DNA of 6,180 nucleotides, from assembly GCA_964424545.1 (NCBI GenBank), contig CAYRJN010000216.1, forward strand, positions 1 through 6,180, in the 5' to 3' direction. Shown one piece after another: positions 1-5,137 of this stretch. Origin of the DNA: JAUVIB01 sp964424545 (GTDB lineage: Bacteria; Calditrichota; Calditrichia; Calditrichales; Calditrichaceae). Numbering within the stretch: position 1 is the stretch's first letter; every line of letters begins with the position of its first letter. A model generated the notes under the pieces. That model saw nothing but the letters and a program-made list of their open reading frames with translations. It was not told the DNA's origin and ran no database searches. The position numbers and the translations under genes were made by a program.

Positions 1-214
1 GGTTTTTTGTGCCGTTAAATATAACATTTTCCATTTTATCGCTGCGCAGGGTAGAGACGCGTTGTTCGCCCAATACCCAGCGGATTGCGTCCACAATATT
101 GGATTTACCGGAACCGTTGGGGCCGATTACGCAGGTTATTCCTTCGGAAAAATCCAGTTTGGTTTTTTGTGCAAAAGACTTAAATCCGTAAAGTTGTAAT
201 CTTGATAAGTACAT
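1..214 (-). CDS. smc: Chromosome segregation ATPase SMC, N-terminal fragment (3' part beyond window edge)
   Basis: This is the first 71 codons of the SMC subunit of the bacterial condensin complex, which compacts and helps separate chromosomes in the cytoplasm. The protein starts MYLSRLQLYGFKSFAQKT, the usual SMC opening. It then shows the Walker A ATP-binding loop GPNGSGKSN at residues 31-39 (Lys37, Ser38), followed by IVDAIRWVLGEQ and the segment ending NVIFNGTKN. The coiled coil, hinge, signature motif and Walker B lie outside the window. The start at 214 is supported by GGAGG at 222-218, three bases upstream, which is rather close. The gene lies downstream of the GH2-like gene on the same strand, 120 bp away, with a probable terminator between them, so it is likely a separate unit or only partly read through. 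The TLRSDKMENVIFNG segment resembles FCB-group SMCs. The family assignment is very secure. Confidence 0.97.
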   Translation of the reverse strand, partial: MYLSRLQLYGFKSFAQKTKLDFSEGITCVIGPNGSGKSNIVDAIRWVLGEQRVSTLRSDKMENVIFNGTKN

Positions 215-252
215 CTTCCTCCGCAATAATTGCTTATAGAGATAAAGTAAAA

Positions 253-281
253 ATTGTATGGTTATAAATAATAAAGGAAAA
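253..281 (-). promoter_or_regulatory. Weak candidate smc promoter
   Basis: On the minus strand, TACAAT (258-253) matches five of six bases of the -10 consensus. It lies 17 bp downstream of TTTTCC (281-276), a poor -35. A start a few bases beyond would leave a leader of about 30 nt before the smc ATG at 214. The proposed -35 overlaps one arm of the hairpin at 276-303. This is only a positional guess in AT-rich DNA. Confidence 0.22.
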
Positions 282-303
282 CTATATTCAGCTTTAGTTT
301 TCC
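276..303 (-). terminator. Probable intrinsic terminator of the four-gene operon
   Basis: A perfect 9-bp inverted repeat (276-284 with 295-303; GGAAAACTA on the minus strand pairs with TAGTTTTCC) encloses a 10-nt loop. On the minus strand it is followed by the T-rich stretch TTTATTATTTAT. It lies about 30 bp past the stop codon of the GH2-like gene at 335 and before the smc start, where an operon terminator would be expected. The stem is AT-rich and the U-tract is interrupted by A's, so termination may be leaky and allow some readthrough into smc. Confidence 0.55.
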
Positions 304-334
304 CCGAAAAAAATAATTTTCCGCCAAGCCGCTT

Positions 335-2845
335 TTAAAACAGCGCACGGGAAGAAAATAGTAATTTTAAATATTCAATCCAAAAATGCTTTGGATTCAA
401 TATTAGCCAAAAAACTACAAGCGGAATAGTGTAGGATATAAGCATCCATGTAAAAACTTTTCCTGTTTTGATGATAAACAGAACGCGGATGCCGTTGATC
501 AAACGGAACTGCGTCCATATAAAAAAGATTATAAAAATATATAATAAATATCGTTGCGCTAAATCGTATTGCATCAGATGATAAGCGACAAAACTGACGG
601 GGAGCATAAAAAGAAACGGTATAGCGCTCCAGAAAGAGATGGCGACTCCCTGCCTGTAGCGAAACCGTTCTCGGCTGAAAAAGCCGAAAAATTTTAAAAT
701 AAGACTAATGATAAATGGAAACGCCAATAGAATTAGACTAATTGTCAATAAGATTTTCCATGGAGAGGAACTAACGGAAAGGTAGTAATTAAAGGAAGAC
801 TTGTCGATAAAAATAACAGAAAGCATCTCTTGTATCCAATATGAATCGTGATAGTAATAAACATAGGCGCCAAGAAAGGAAGCGGTAATAAGCGTCGTAA
901 AAAGGCCTACTAAAATAGAATTGAAAATCGGAATGATACGCCTCTCTCGTATATCGACAAAGAAACCGTATGGATGATAAATGGATCGTTTTAAATTTTC
1001 GCGCAATCGATATTGCCGACGGACAAAAGCAAAAAATATAATGGTTGTAAAAAAGAGTAAAATGGAAAAAAAGTTCGTAGATTTGTCGGTTGAATAATTT
1101 AATAATCCACCGTAAGAATTATCCTGCCATAATTTATTCGGGTTATCTATCCATGCTTTTTTTTTACCGTTTATGGAAAACAGACCTGATGGAAAAATAT
1201 AAGGAAATTTGCTGCTTATTGTTGTGCTTAAAGCATATTCCATTTTCCAATCGCTAAAACTTTCAATAAATCCGCCGTTTAGATTGGCTCGATTAACGGC
1301 CGATTTGATTTCCAAGTTTAGAAATTTTAAATGTTTTTGGCCGGTGATATCGTTATCCCATTTATAAATAACTTCAGGATTGTTTATGGCAATTTTTCCG
1401 GCCAGAGTATAATCCTGTATATTAGATGCGTAGTCTTCGAGAGGTCGATAAATATCCAATAAATAAAAGTCAGCTAATTTCTCGGTAGGGAAATATTTTG
1501 TCGGTATGGGAGAAATATAGGAAAGGCAATTTAATTTATTGGCTACGATTCCTTTTAAAATCAAAATGAACTTTTGCGCGGAAGCATTATGAGCCGCTAT
1601 TTCCGTGCTTAAGCCTATTGCTGCAAAAGAGGGATTGTTGTTGTAAAATTCGGCAAGCCGGTTTAAAGTTGAGATACTATTTTCAAGCAGGTTGTCATTT
1701 AGAAAAAGCTCTTTTGGCAAACGCTGAATCGGCAGTTCCGAAAAGATCAAAAGTCCGAGAGAGTCGGCTGTTTGTACGATATATTTACCCGGAAGATAGT
1801 GGGGCAGACGCAAAGCATTAAATCCCGCCTGCTTTATGAAATTAAAATCCTCTTTAATCCGTTTATAAAGCTCGTTCGCGCTGCTAAAACGCGTTAAATT
1901 TTCATAATAATTAATACCTTTTATGATAATAGGTTTATCGTTTAAAAAGATACGGTTTCTTTTATAAGATAAGTCTCGCAAAGCAAAGGATTTTTGAGCG
2001 TTAAAAAAGCGGCTGTAATTTTTTTTAAGCGTAATGTTAAGTTTAACCCATTTCGGGGAATCCATGCTCCAGAGGGCGTCTTCATTTATTTTTACCTTAC
2101 TGCTTATCAAGTTTTTAAGCGAAGTGGTGTCCATGTTGAATAAACGTATGGAAAGCCGCTTGTTATTCTGATCGAGCAACTCTTCTTCAACGGTTACTTT
2201 CCCTTTGAACTTGGGGATTGGCGCGTTAAAATTTAAACGATAAGAGTAAGCGGCAAAAAAATCGTTATTTTGTTTGGCCAGCATAACGCGTATGATATGA
2301 ATATCGTTTTGTTTTTTTCTCGCAAGAAATATAGGGCGTGTGATGCCTAAGGCTTGTTTTTCCGAAAATTGTTTTACGAACGCAGGGAAGCCTTCGTCCG
2401 CTTTCGATGGCTTGTGTATTACAATTTTCAGATTATTTTGTTCTTTTAATAATCCGTTTTCGATTTTTATTTTAAAGGGAGCGTAATTATTAGGTTGGTA
2501 ATGAATCAGCGTATTATTAAGATAGATACGCGCAATGCCTTTTATTCCGTAGCTAATCAAATATATAGCATTGCCTTGTTCAGCGTCATTATAGGGAAAA
2601 CTGCATTTAACGCTGAATTCGGCAATATCGGTAACATAGAAGGGGATGGTGACTTTTTGCCAGTTCTCTCCCGATACGGAAATTTGCCATGTCGGATTAT
2701 CGTAAAGCGTCGTTACGTCTATATATTCGTCATGAGAAGGGAGCTCTCCCCATTTAATAAGATGAAGATTTTCTTCGGCATGCAAAGCGAGCGTAAAAAA
2801 AATCGATAATGTAAATATATAAGGAAATTTATTTAATGATTTCAT
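335..2845 (-). CDS. Exported GH2-like TIM-barrel protein with six-helix C-terminal membrane domain
   Basis: This 836-residue protein has a signal peptide (about 1-23, ending LALHA) and a beta-sandwich region like the GH2 sugar-binding domain (about 40-175). A second beta domain follows (about 180-290), then a GH2-type TIM barrel (about 295-575). Barrel landmarks are LNDKPIIIKGINYYEN (301-316), NALRLPHY (343-350, Arg346 and His349 kept), DSLGLLIFSELP (361-372), NPSFAAIGLSTE (404-415) and GGFIESFSDW (524-533). Glu415 sits exactly where the GH2 acid/base falls relative to NPS, but the Asn normally before it is Thr414. The nucleophile is unclear; Glu491 is the nearest acidic candidate. Six hydrophobic segments follow (about 589-608, 638-660, 697-720, 735-757, 763-782, 796-817). 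Positive clusters after segments 1, 3 and 5 fit a periplasmic barrel and cytoplasmic odd-numbered loops. It is the last gene of the operon, 21 bp after the PdxJ-like gene, with no clear ribosome-binding site. Catalytic activity is uncertain; it could be a carbohydrate-binding pseudoenzyme. Confidence 0.8.
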   Translation of the reverse strand: MKSLNKFPYIFTLSIFFTLALHAEENLHLIKWGELPSHDEYIDVTTLYDNPTWQISVSGENWQKVTIPFYVTDIAEFSVKCSFPYNDAEQGNAIYLISYGIKGIARIYLNNTLIHYQPNNYAPFKIKIENGLLKEQNNLKIVIHKPSKADEGFPAFVKQFSEKQALGITRPIFLARKKQNDIHIIRVMLAKQNNDFFAAYSYRLNFNAPIPKFKGKVTVEEELLDQNNKRLSIRLFNMDTTSLKNLISSKVKINEDALWSMDSPKWVKLNITLKKNYSRFFNAQKSFALRDLSYKRNRIFLNDKPIIIKGINYYENLTRFSSANELYKRIKEDFNFIKQAGFNALRLPHYLPGKYIVQTADSLGLLIFSELPIQRLPKELFLNDNLLENSISTLNRLAEFYNNNPSFAAIGLSTEIAAHNASAQKFILILKGIVANKLNCLSYISPIPTKYFPTEKLADFYLLDIYRPLEDYASNIQDYTLAGKIAINNPEVIYKWDNDITGQKHLKFLNLEIKSAVNRANLNGGFIESFSDWKMEYALSTTISSKFPYIFPSGLFSINGKKKAWIDNPNKLWQDNSYGGLLNYSTDKSTNFFSILLFFTTIIFFAFVRRQYRLRENLKRSIYHPYGFFVDIRERRIIPIFNSILVGLFTTLITASFLGAYVYYYHDSYWIQEMLSVIFIDKSSFNYYLSVSSSPWKILLTISLILLAFPFIISLILKFFGFFSRERFRYRQGVAISFWSAIPFLFMLPVSFVAYHLMQYDLAQRYLLYIFIIFFIWTQFRLINGIRVLFIIKTGKVFTWMLISYTIPLVVFWLILNPKHFWIEYLKLLFSSRALF
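1157..1165 (-). repeat. A9 homopolymer tract inside the GH2-like gene
   Basis: The coding strand reads GGT AAA AAA AAA GCA TGG, encoding Lys561-Lys563 between the TIM barrel and the first membrane segment at about 589. Adding one A gives a frame that stops after Ser-Met-Asp-Arg (about 567 residues). Losing one A gives a frame that stops after His-Gly (565 residues). Either slip would leave an exported barrel without its membrane domain. I noticed no longer homopolymer in the window, but the gene is AT-rich and also has an A8 run at 2019-2026, so chance is possible. Confidence 0.6.
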
Positions 2846-2866
2846 TGTATTACCGGATAAGTTGCA

Positions 2867-3577
2867 TTAAAGTTGCGATATAAAATCACGGACAGCTTGT
2901 TCATAACCGATTGATAGCGCTTTGTTGAAAATTGGCGACCCAATAACGATATCTTCGATGTTATCAATCAGTTTAATATCTCTGATGTTGTCGTATCGGA
3001 TATTCCCGGAAATATTAACTCCGATTCCCAATTTACCGGCGGCAAGAGAGATACCCGATAACTGTTCAATCATTTCAACTTCGCTGTTCATATCCTCCGC
3101 TTCGATAAGCGTTTTAGCGCTGAGTTCCACATAATCAAATTCAAGTTTGCCCGCAAGTTTAATCTGTGAGATTTCAGGTTCTATTAAAACAGAGCTTAAT
3201 ATGCCGTTTGTTCGCAGTTCGGCGATATATTTTTGAATCTCGCTGAAATATATATTCAAATCCATAGCAATCGGTTCGATCGTATCAGCAGCGCCAGGCG
3301 CCACAAAGGTTACCATATCGGGTTTTAGGCGAAGTAATTTGTGAATATTATCTTCCGTCAGATTGGTGCGGATATTGAGATATGTTTTCACAATCTGTTT
3401 GAATATGGCAATATCGCGTTCATTTACGGTGCGCAAATCGTCTCGCAGGTAGCATACGATGCTTTCCGCTCCGCCTATTTCCGCCAAAATCAAGGCATGA
3501 ACAGGATCAGGTTCGCGTCCGTCAAGTAAGTTTCTTACATAGGCAACGGTATCTATATCTATTGCCAAACGATACAT
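2867..3577 (-). CDS. PdxJ-family (pyridoxine 5'-phosphate synthase-like) protein lacking the catalytic residues
   Basis: At 236 residues this has the usual length and motif order of PdxJ, the cytoplasmic TIM-barrel enzyme that makes pyridoxine 5'-phosphate from deoxyxylulose phosphate and 3-amino-2-oxopropyl phosphate. Family marks are DIDTVAYVRN (7-16; usually NIDHVATLRN), PDPVHALILAEIGGA (23-37), YLRDDLRTVNERD (43-55; usually HLREDRRHIQDRD), VEL (150-152), NISGNIRYDN (188-197; usually NAGHGLNYDN) and IGSPI (212-216; usually IGHAI). The three catalytic residues of the E. coli enzyme, His45, Glu72 and His193, align by eye with Tyr43, Arg70 and Gly191. The substrate-binding His of IDH is Thr10 and that of GH is Ser214. 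Arg15, Arg45 and Glu151 remain. An automatic label of pyridoxine phosphate synthase would therefore be misleading; a barrel reused for another ligand or reaction is more likely. It is the third operon gene, 18 bp after the lipoprotein and 21 bp before the GH2-like gene. The start is fixed by a strong ribosome-binding site. Confidence 0.85.
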   Translation of the reverse strand: MYRLAIDIDTVAYVRNLLDGREPDPVHALILAEIGGAESIVCYLRDDLRTVNERDIAIFKQIVKTYLNIRTNLTEDNIHKLLRLKPDMVTFVAPGAADTIEPIAMDLNIYFSEIQKYIAELRTNGILSSVLIEPEISQIKLAGKLEFDYVELSAKTLIEAEDMNSEVEMIEQLSGISLAAGKLGIGVNISGNIRYDNIRDIKLIDNIEDIVIGSPIFNKALSIGYEQAVRDFISQL

Positions 3578-3582
3578 TCTTT

Positions 3583-3588
3583 CCTCCC
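3583..3588 (-). promoter_or_regulatory. Strong ribosome-binding site of the PdxJ-like gene
   Basis: GGGAGG lies five bases upstream of the ATG at 3577, inside the 18-bp gap after the lipoprotein stop codon. It fixes the start and is the clearest Shine-Dalgarno site in the operon. The neighbouring lipoprotein and GH2-like genes have none that is convincing. Confidence 0.85.
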
Positions 3589-3595
3589 AAACTTT

Positions 3596-4114
3596 TTAAA
3601 AAGTGGATAAATCTTCCCAACGTGAAATGCGCCAAATACCGTTCTCTTCTTTTTTAAAGTAAAACAACGCCTCACCGTTAAGCGCGGGGATATCTTTGCC
3701 GCCGTTCAGAGTGAGCTGAAACGTTTTTTTTATTTCCGATTCGGTGCTGTCATCCGAATAATAATGAAATATCGTGCCGCCCCACATCAAATTTATTGTT
3801 TGAAAATGATGAAATAGCCCCACCGTTGTTTTAATATCAATATCGCGTCCCCAGGTTATATCCGTTACCGGATCGGTTGAATAATTTTTGGATATAAACA
3901 GAAAACTGTTATCTAAGAGATCGCTGTAAACAAGCGAGTCTTTAAAATTATAGGCATACCTGAAATTTATCAGCACATCTTCCGGGCTACGCTGATCGGT
4001 AATAATATCACTGATACCGTGTACTTCATCCGTCTCCTTAGGAGCAAAAGGGTTAACGCACGAAAACAAAATAAAAAGCGGTATAAGCAACGTGCTTTTT
4101 ATTATTAAACTCAT
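3596..4114 (-). CDS. Small lipoprotein A, possibly NTF2-like (start moved to codon 40 of the open frame)
   Basis: I do not recognise a named family. Read from the ATG at 4114, the 172-residue product starts MSLIIKSTLLIPLFILFSC: a short basic start, a hydrophobic core and a lipobox LFSC with Cys19. The frame stays open up to an ATG at 4231, but the extra 39 residues would bury the signal peptide, so 4114 is the better start despite lacking a clear Shine-Dalgarno. The mature protein begins CVNPFAPKE; position +2 is Val, which does not suggest inner-membrane retention. A soluble alpha+beta-looking domain follows and ends WRISRWEDLSTF (Trp161, Trp166, Asp168). The layout of an N-terminal helical segment, later strands and a closing W-x-I-x-x-W resembles small NTF2-like domains, but this is only a guess. 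It parallels lipoprotein B, encoded just upstream in the operon, and is followed 18 bp later by the PdxJ-like gene. Confidence 0.8.
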   Translation of the reverse strand: MSLIIKSTLLIPLFILFSCVNPFAPKETDEVHGISDIITDQRSPEDVLINFRYAYNFKDSLVYSDLLDNSFLFISKNYSTDPVTDITWGRDIDIKTTVGLFHHFQTINLMWGGTIFHYYSDDSTESEIKKTFQLTLNGGKDIPALNGEALFYFKKEENGIWRISRWEDLSTF

Positions 4115-4115
4115 G

Positions 4116-4158
4116 TTTGTTAAATTAACAAAATTTTCAATATTATAAAAATTTTGTT
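4116..4158 (-). promoter_or_regulatory. Two overlapping inverted repeats in the leader of lipoprotein A
   Basis: The 168-bp stretch between the lipoprotein genes (4115-4282) holds two perfect dyads. One is the 17-bp palindrome TTTGTTAAATTAACAAA (4116-4132), ending one base before the chosen ATG at 4114. The other is an 11-bp stem (4127-4137 with 4148-4158; AACAAAATTTT and AAAATTTTGTT) with a 10-nt loop. They share 4127-4132, so as RNA only one can form at a time. On the minus strand a perfect TATAAT (4147-4142) lies in the loop, but without a good -35. Possible roles are an operator, an internal promoter or translation control. The region is very AT-rich, so chance is a real alternative. I see no gene in the rest of this gap. 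Confidence 0.4.
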
Positions 4159-4282
4159 TGAACATATTATGGAATCCGTTAATAAGCGGCAGTAATATGC
4201 TGCTGAAAATTGATTGATAAAAATGGCGCATCTGTTATTTATTGAAATTCCGTAGCATTAACGCAATATTAACCGGACAATT

Positions 4283-4921
4283 CTATCCCGAACTTTTTCC
4301 GCTGACCGATTTTAGTTTAAGATATGTCCATGTTTTTTCGTAATTATCTTCTATTGCATAGTCCCGCCAATAATAAATATGCCAATATTCCGGCGAAATT
4401 GTAGATTTGGCAAGACGCAGAATCATTGTGGCGGAATATTCATCCGTATGATCCGGATACTCAACAACGAGACGATACTTAAAATTATTGGTGACCAAGG
4501 AGTCGTCGCTGGCCGAGACATTAATAGGCGATAATACAATAGCCGAATCGGCAATCTCAAACTTAATATGGGGGAAATCACTTGTTCCCGAATGAATTAA
4601 GGCGTTAAAATAATCATATTCATCCATTAACGTCCAACTGCGTGTAAATTCTTCAAGATAATATTTTTCCGGTAAAAAACGAAATTTATGCCTTGGGTCG
4701 ACGGTTTCGTCTTGAAAATTTTCCATATATTTAGTGATGTTTTTCTGCTCAATAGAACGAGAAAAGTTTTTAATGACGATATAAGGCTCAAGAGCCGGTT
4801 CGTATATCTCCGCCGACGAGCCGCCCGTGGGTTCTTCCGGATCGCGCGTCGTGAAAGGATTAGTGCAAGCGGCTGCAATTAAAACGATCCATAATAAATA
4901 TTGAAATTTTTGTTTTTTCAT
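4283..4921 (-). CDS. Small lipoprotein B, first gene of the operon
   Basis: No named family is recognised. The 212-residue product starts MKKQKFQYLLWIVLIAAAC, a standard lipoprotein signal with lipobox AAAC and Cys19 as the lipidated residue. The mature start is CTNPFTTRDPEEPTGG, a flexible Pro/Gly/Ser linker. The folded part contains PYIVIKNFSRSIEQKN, similar in pattern to SPEDVLINFRYAYNFKD of lipoprotein A. It reaches WHIYYWRDYA (Trp180, Trp185, Asp187), matching WRISRWEDLS at the end of A. B then has about 25 extra residues with a Lys/Ser-rich tail. The pair look like diverged paralogues, perhaps NTF2-like, anchored in the envelope, probably the outer membrane since +2 is Thr. The start at 4921 is set by the signal peptide; the ribosome-binding site is weak (GGA within CGGATAAA). 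The gene is divergent from ligA, with 216 bp between their starts. Confidence 0.85.
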   Translation of the reverse strand: MKKQKFQYLLWIVLIAAACTNPFTTRDPEEPTGGSSAEIYEPALEPYIVIKNFSRSIEQKNITKYMENFQDETVDPRHKFRFLPEKYYLEEFTRSWTLMDEYDYFNALIHSGTSDFPHIKFEIADSAIVLSPINVSASDDSLVTNNFKYRLVVEYPDHTDEYSATMILRLAKSTISPEYWHIYYWRDYAIEDNYEKTWTYLKLKSVSGKSSG

Positions 4922-4951
4922 TTTATCCGATTGGTTCCATTTTGTATTTGT

Positions 4952-4980
4952 AAACTAATGATATTAAGCCATAAAATCAA
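4952..4980 (-). promoter_or_regulatory. Candidate promoter of the lipoprotein/PdxJ-like/GH2-like operon
   Basis: On the minus strand TTGATT (4980-4975) is followed after 17 bp by TAGTTT (4957-4952). The -35 is reasonable, while the -10 matches only three of six bases. Transcription starting near 4945 would leave a leader of about 24 nt before the ATG at 4921. It is the best sigma-70-type pair I found in front of the operon, but the DNA is AT-rich. A small stem (TCTTC 5015-5019 with GAAGA 5026-5030) lies further upstream and is probably incidental. Confidence 0.3.
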
Positions 4981-5080
4981 TACGGAAGACTTCATAAGCG
5001 CGATTGCATTTAACTCTTCTTAAACGAAGAAAGCAAACCTTTGTTCAGATAATATTCTATAGATATTTATTTTAAGGCTA

Positions 5081-5109
5081 TTGCTTGAGATTACATCTCA
5101 TTTTATATT
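5081..5109 (+). promoter_or_regulatory. Likely ligA promoter
   Basis: TTGCTT (5081-5086) and TATATT (5104-5109) are separated by exactly 17 bp, a good sigma-70-type arrangement. AT-rich DNA lies upstream (5048-5072), including the palindrome TCTATAGA at 5056-5063. Transcription would start near 5116, about 22 nt before the ligA ATG. No other pair in the 216-bp divergent region is as good. Confidence 0.55.
5086..5100. promoter_or_regulatory. Candidate operator dyad in the ligA promoter spacer
   Basis: TGAGAT-TAC-ATCTCA is a perfect 6-bp inverted repeat with a 3-bp centre. It begins at the last base of the proposed -35 and ends 3 bp before the -10. A protein bound here would cover the promoter spacer, as many repressors or MerR-type regulators do. 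The responsible regulator is unknown, and a dyad this short can arise by chance. Confidence 0.35.
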
Positions 5110-5127
5110 ATGCGGGATAAATATGAA

Positions 5128-5133
5128 AAGGAG
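5128..5133 (+). promoter_or_regulatory. Ribosome-binding site that decides the ligA start
   Basis: AAGGAG lies four bases before the ATG at 5138. An in-frame ATG at 5123 would add MKRRI but has no such site upstream, and its own codons contain this sequence. The start at 5138 also places the catalytic lysine and other motifs at positions close to those in E. coli LigA. Confidence 0.8.
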
Positions 5134-5137
5134 AATA

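Noticed and set aside
9..191. 60-codon plus-strand open frame
   Set aside because: It is antisense to the smc start, where the minus strand encodes an unmistakable Walker A motif.
1618..1821. 67-codon plus-strand open frame
   Set aside because: It is antisense to the TIM-barrel region, with a Cys/Arg-rich composition typical of a shadow frame and no supporting signals.
2019..2026. A8 run in the coding strand of the GH2-like gene as a second slippage site
   Set aside because: It is shorter and lies in the middle of a beta domain, where a slip would simply destroy the protein. It is better explained by Lys-Lys-Asn codons in AT-rich DNA.
2495..2809. 104-codon plus-strand open frame
   Set aside because: It lies wholly opposite the GH2-like gene, has no ribosome-binding site or recognisable motif, and is explained by AT-rich antisense sequence.
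2859..2876. Direct repeat AAGTTGC, two copies 11 bp apart around the PdxJ-like stop codon
   Set aside because: It is only 7 bp long, has no further copies, and is partly within coding sequence, so it is most likely chance.
4115..4231. 39-codon upstream extension of lipoprotein A, starting at the ATG at 4231
   Set aside because: It would place a lipoprotein signal with lipobox LFSC at residues 40-58, where it could not act as an N-terminal signal. The extension shows no family resemblance and overlaps two dyads typical of a leader.
4627..4882. Short open frames on both strands within lipoprotein B
   Set aside because: They overlap a coding frame with a clear lipoprotein signal. Their Arg-rich translations look like out-of-frame readings.
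5123..5137. ligA start at the earlier in-frame ATG (5123)
   Set aside because: The AAGGAG at 5128-5133 is correctly placed for the ATG at 5138 and falls inside the would-be coding extension.
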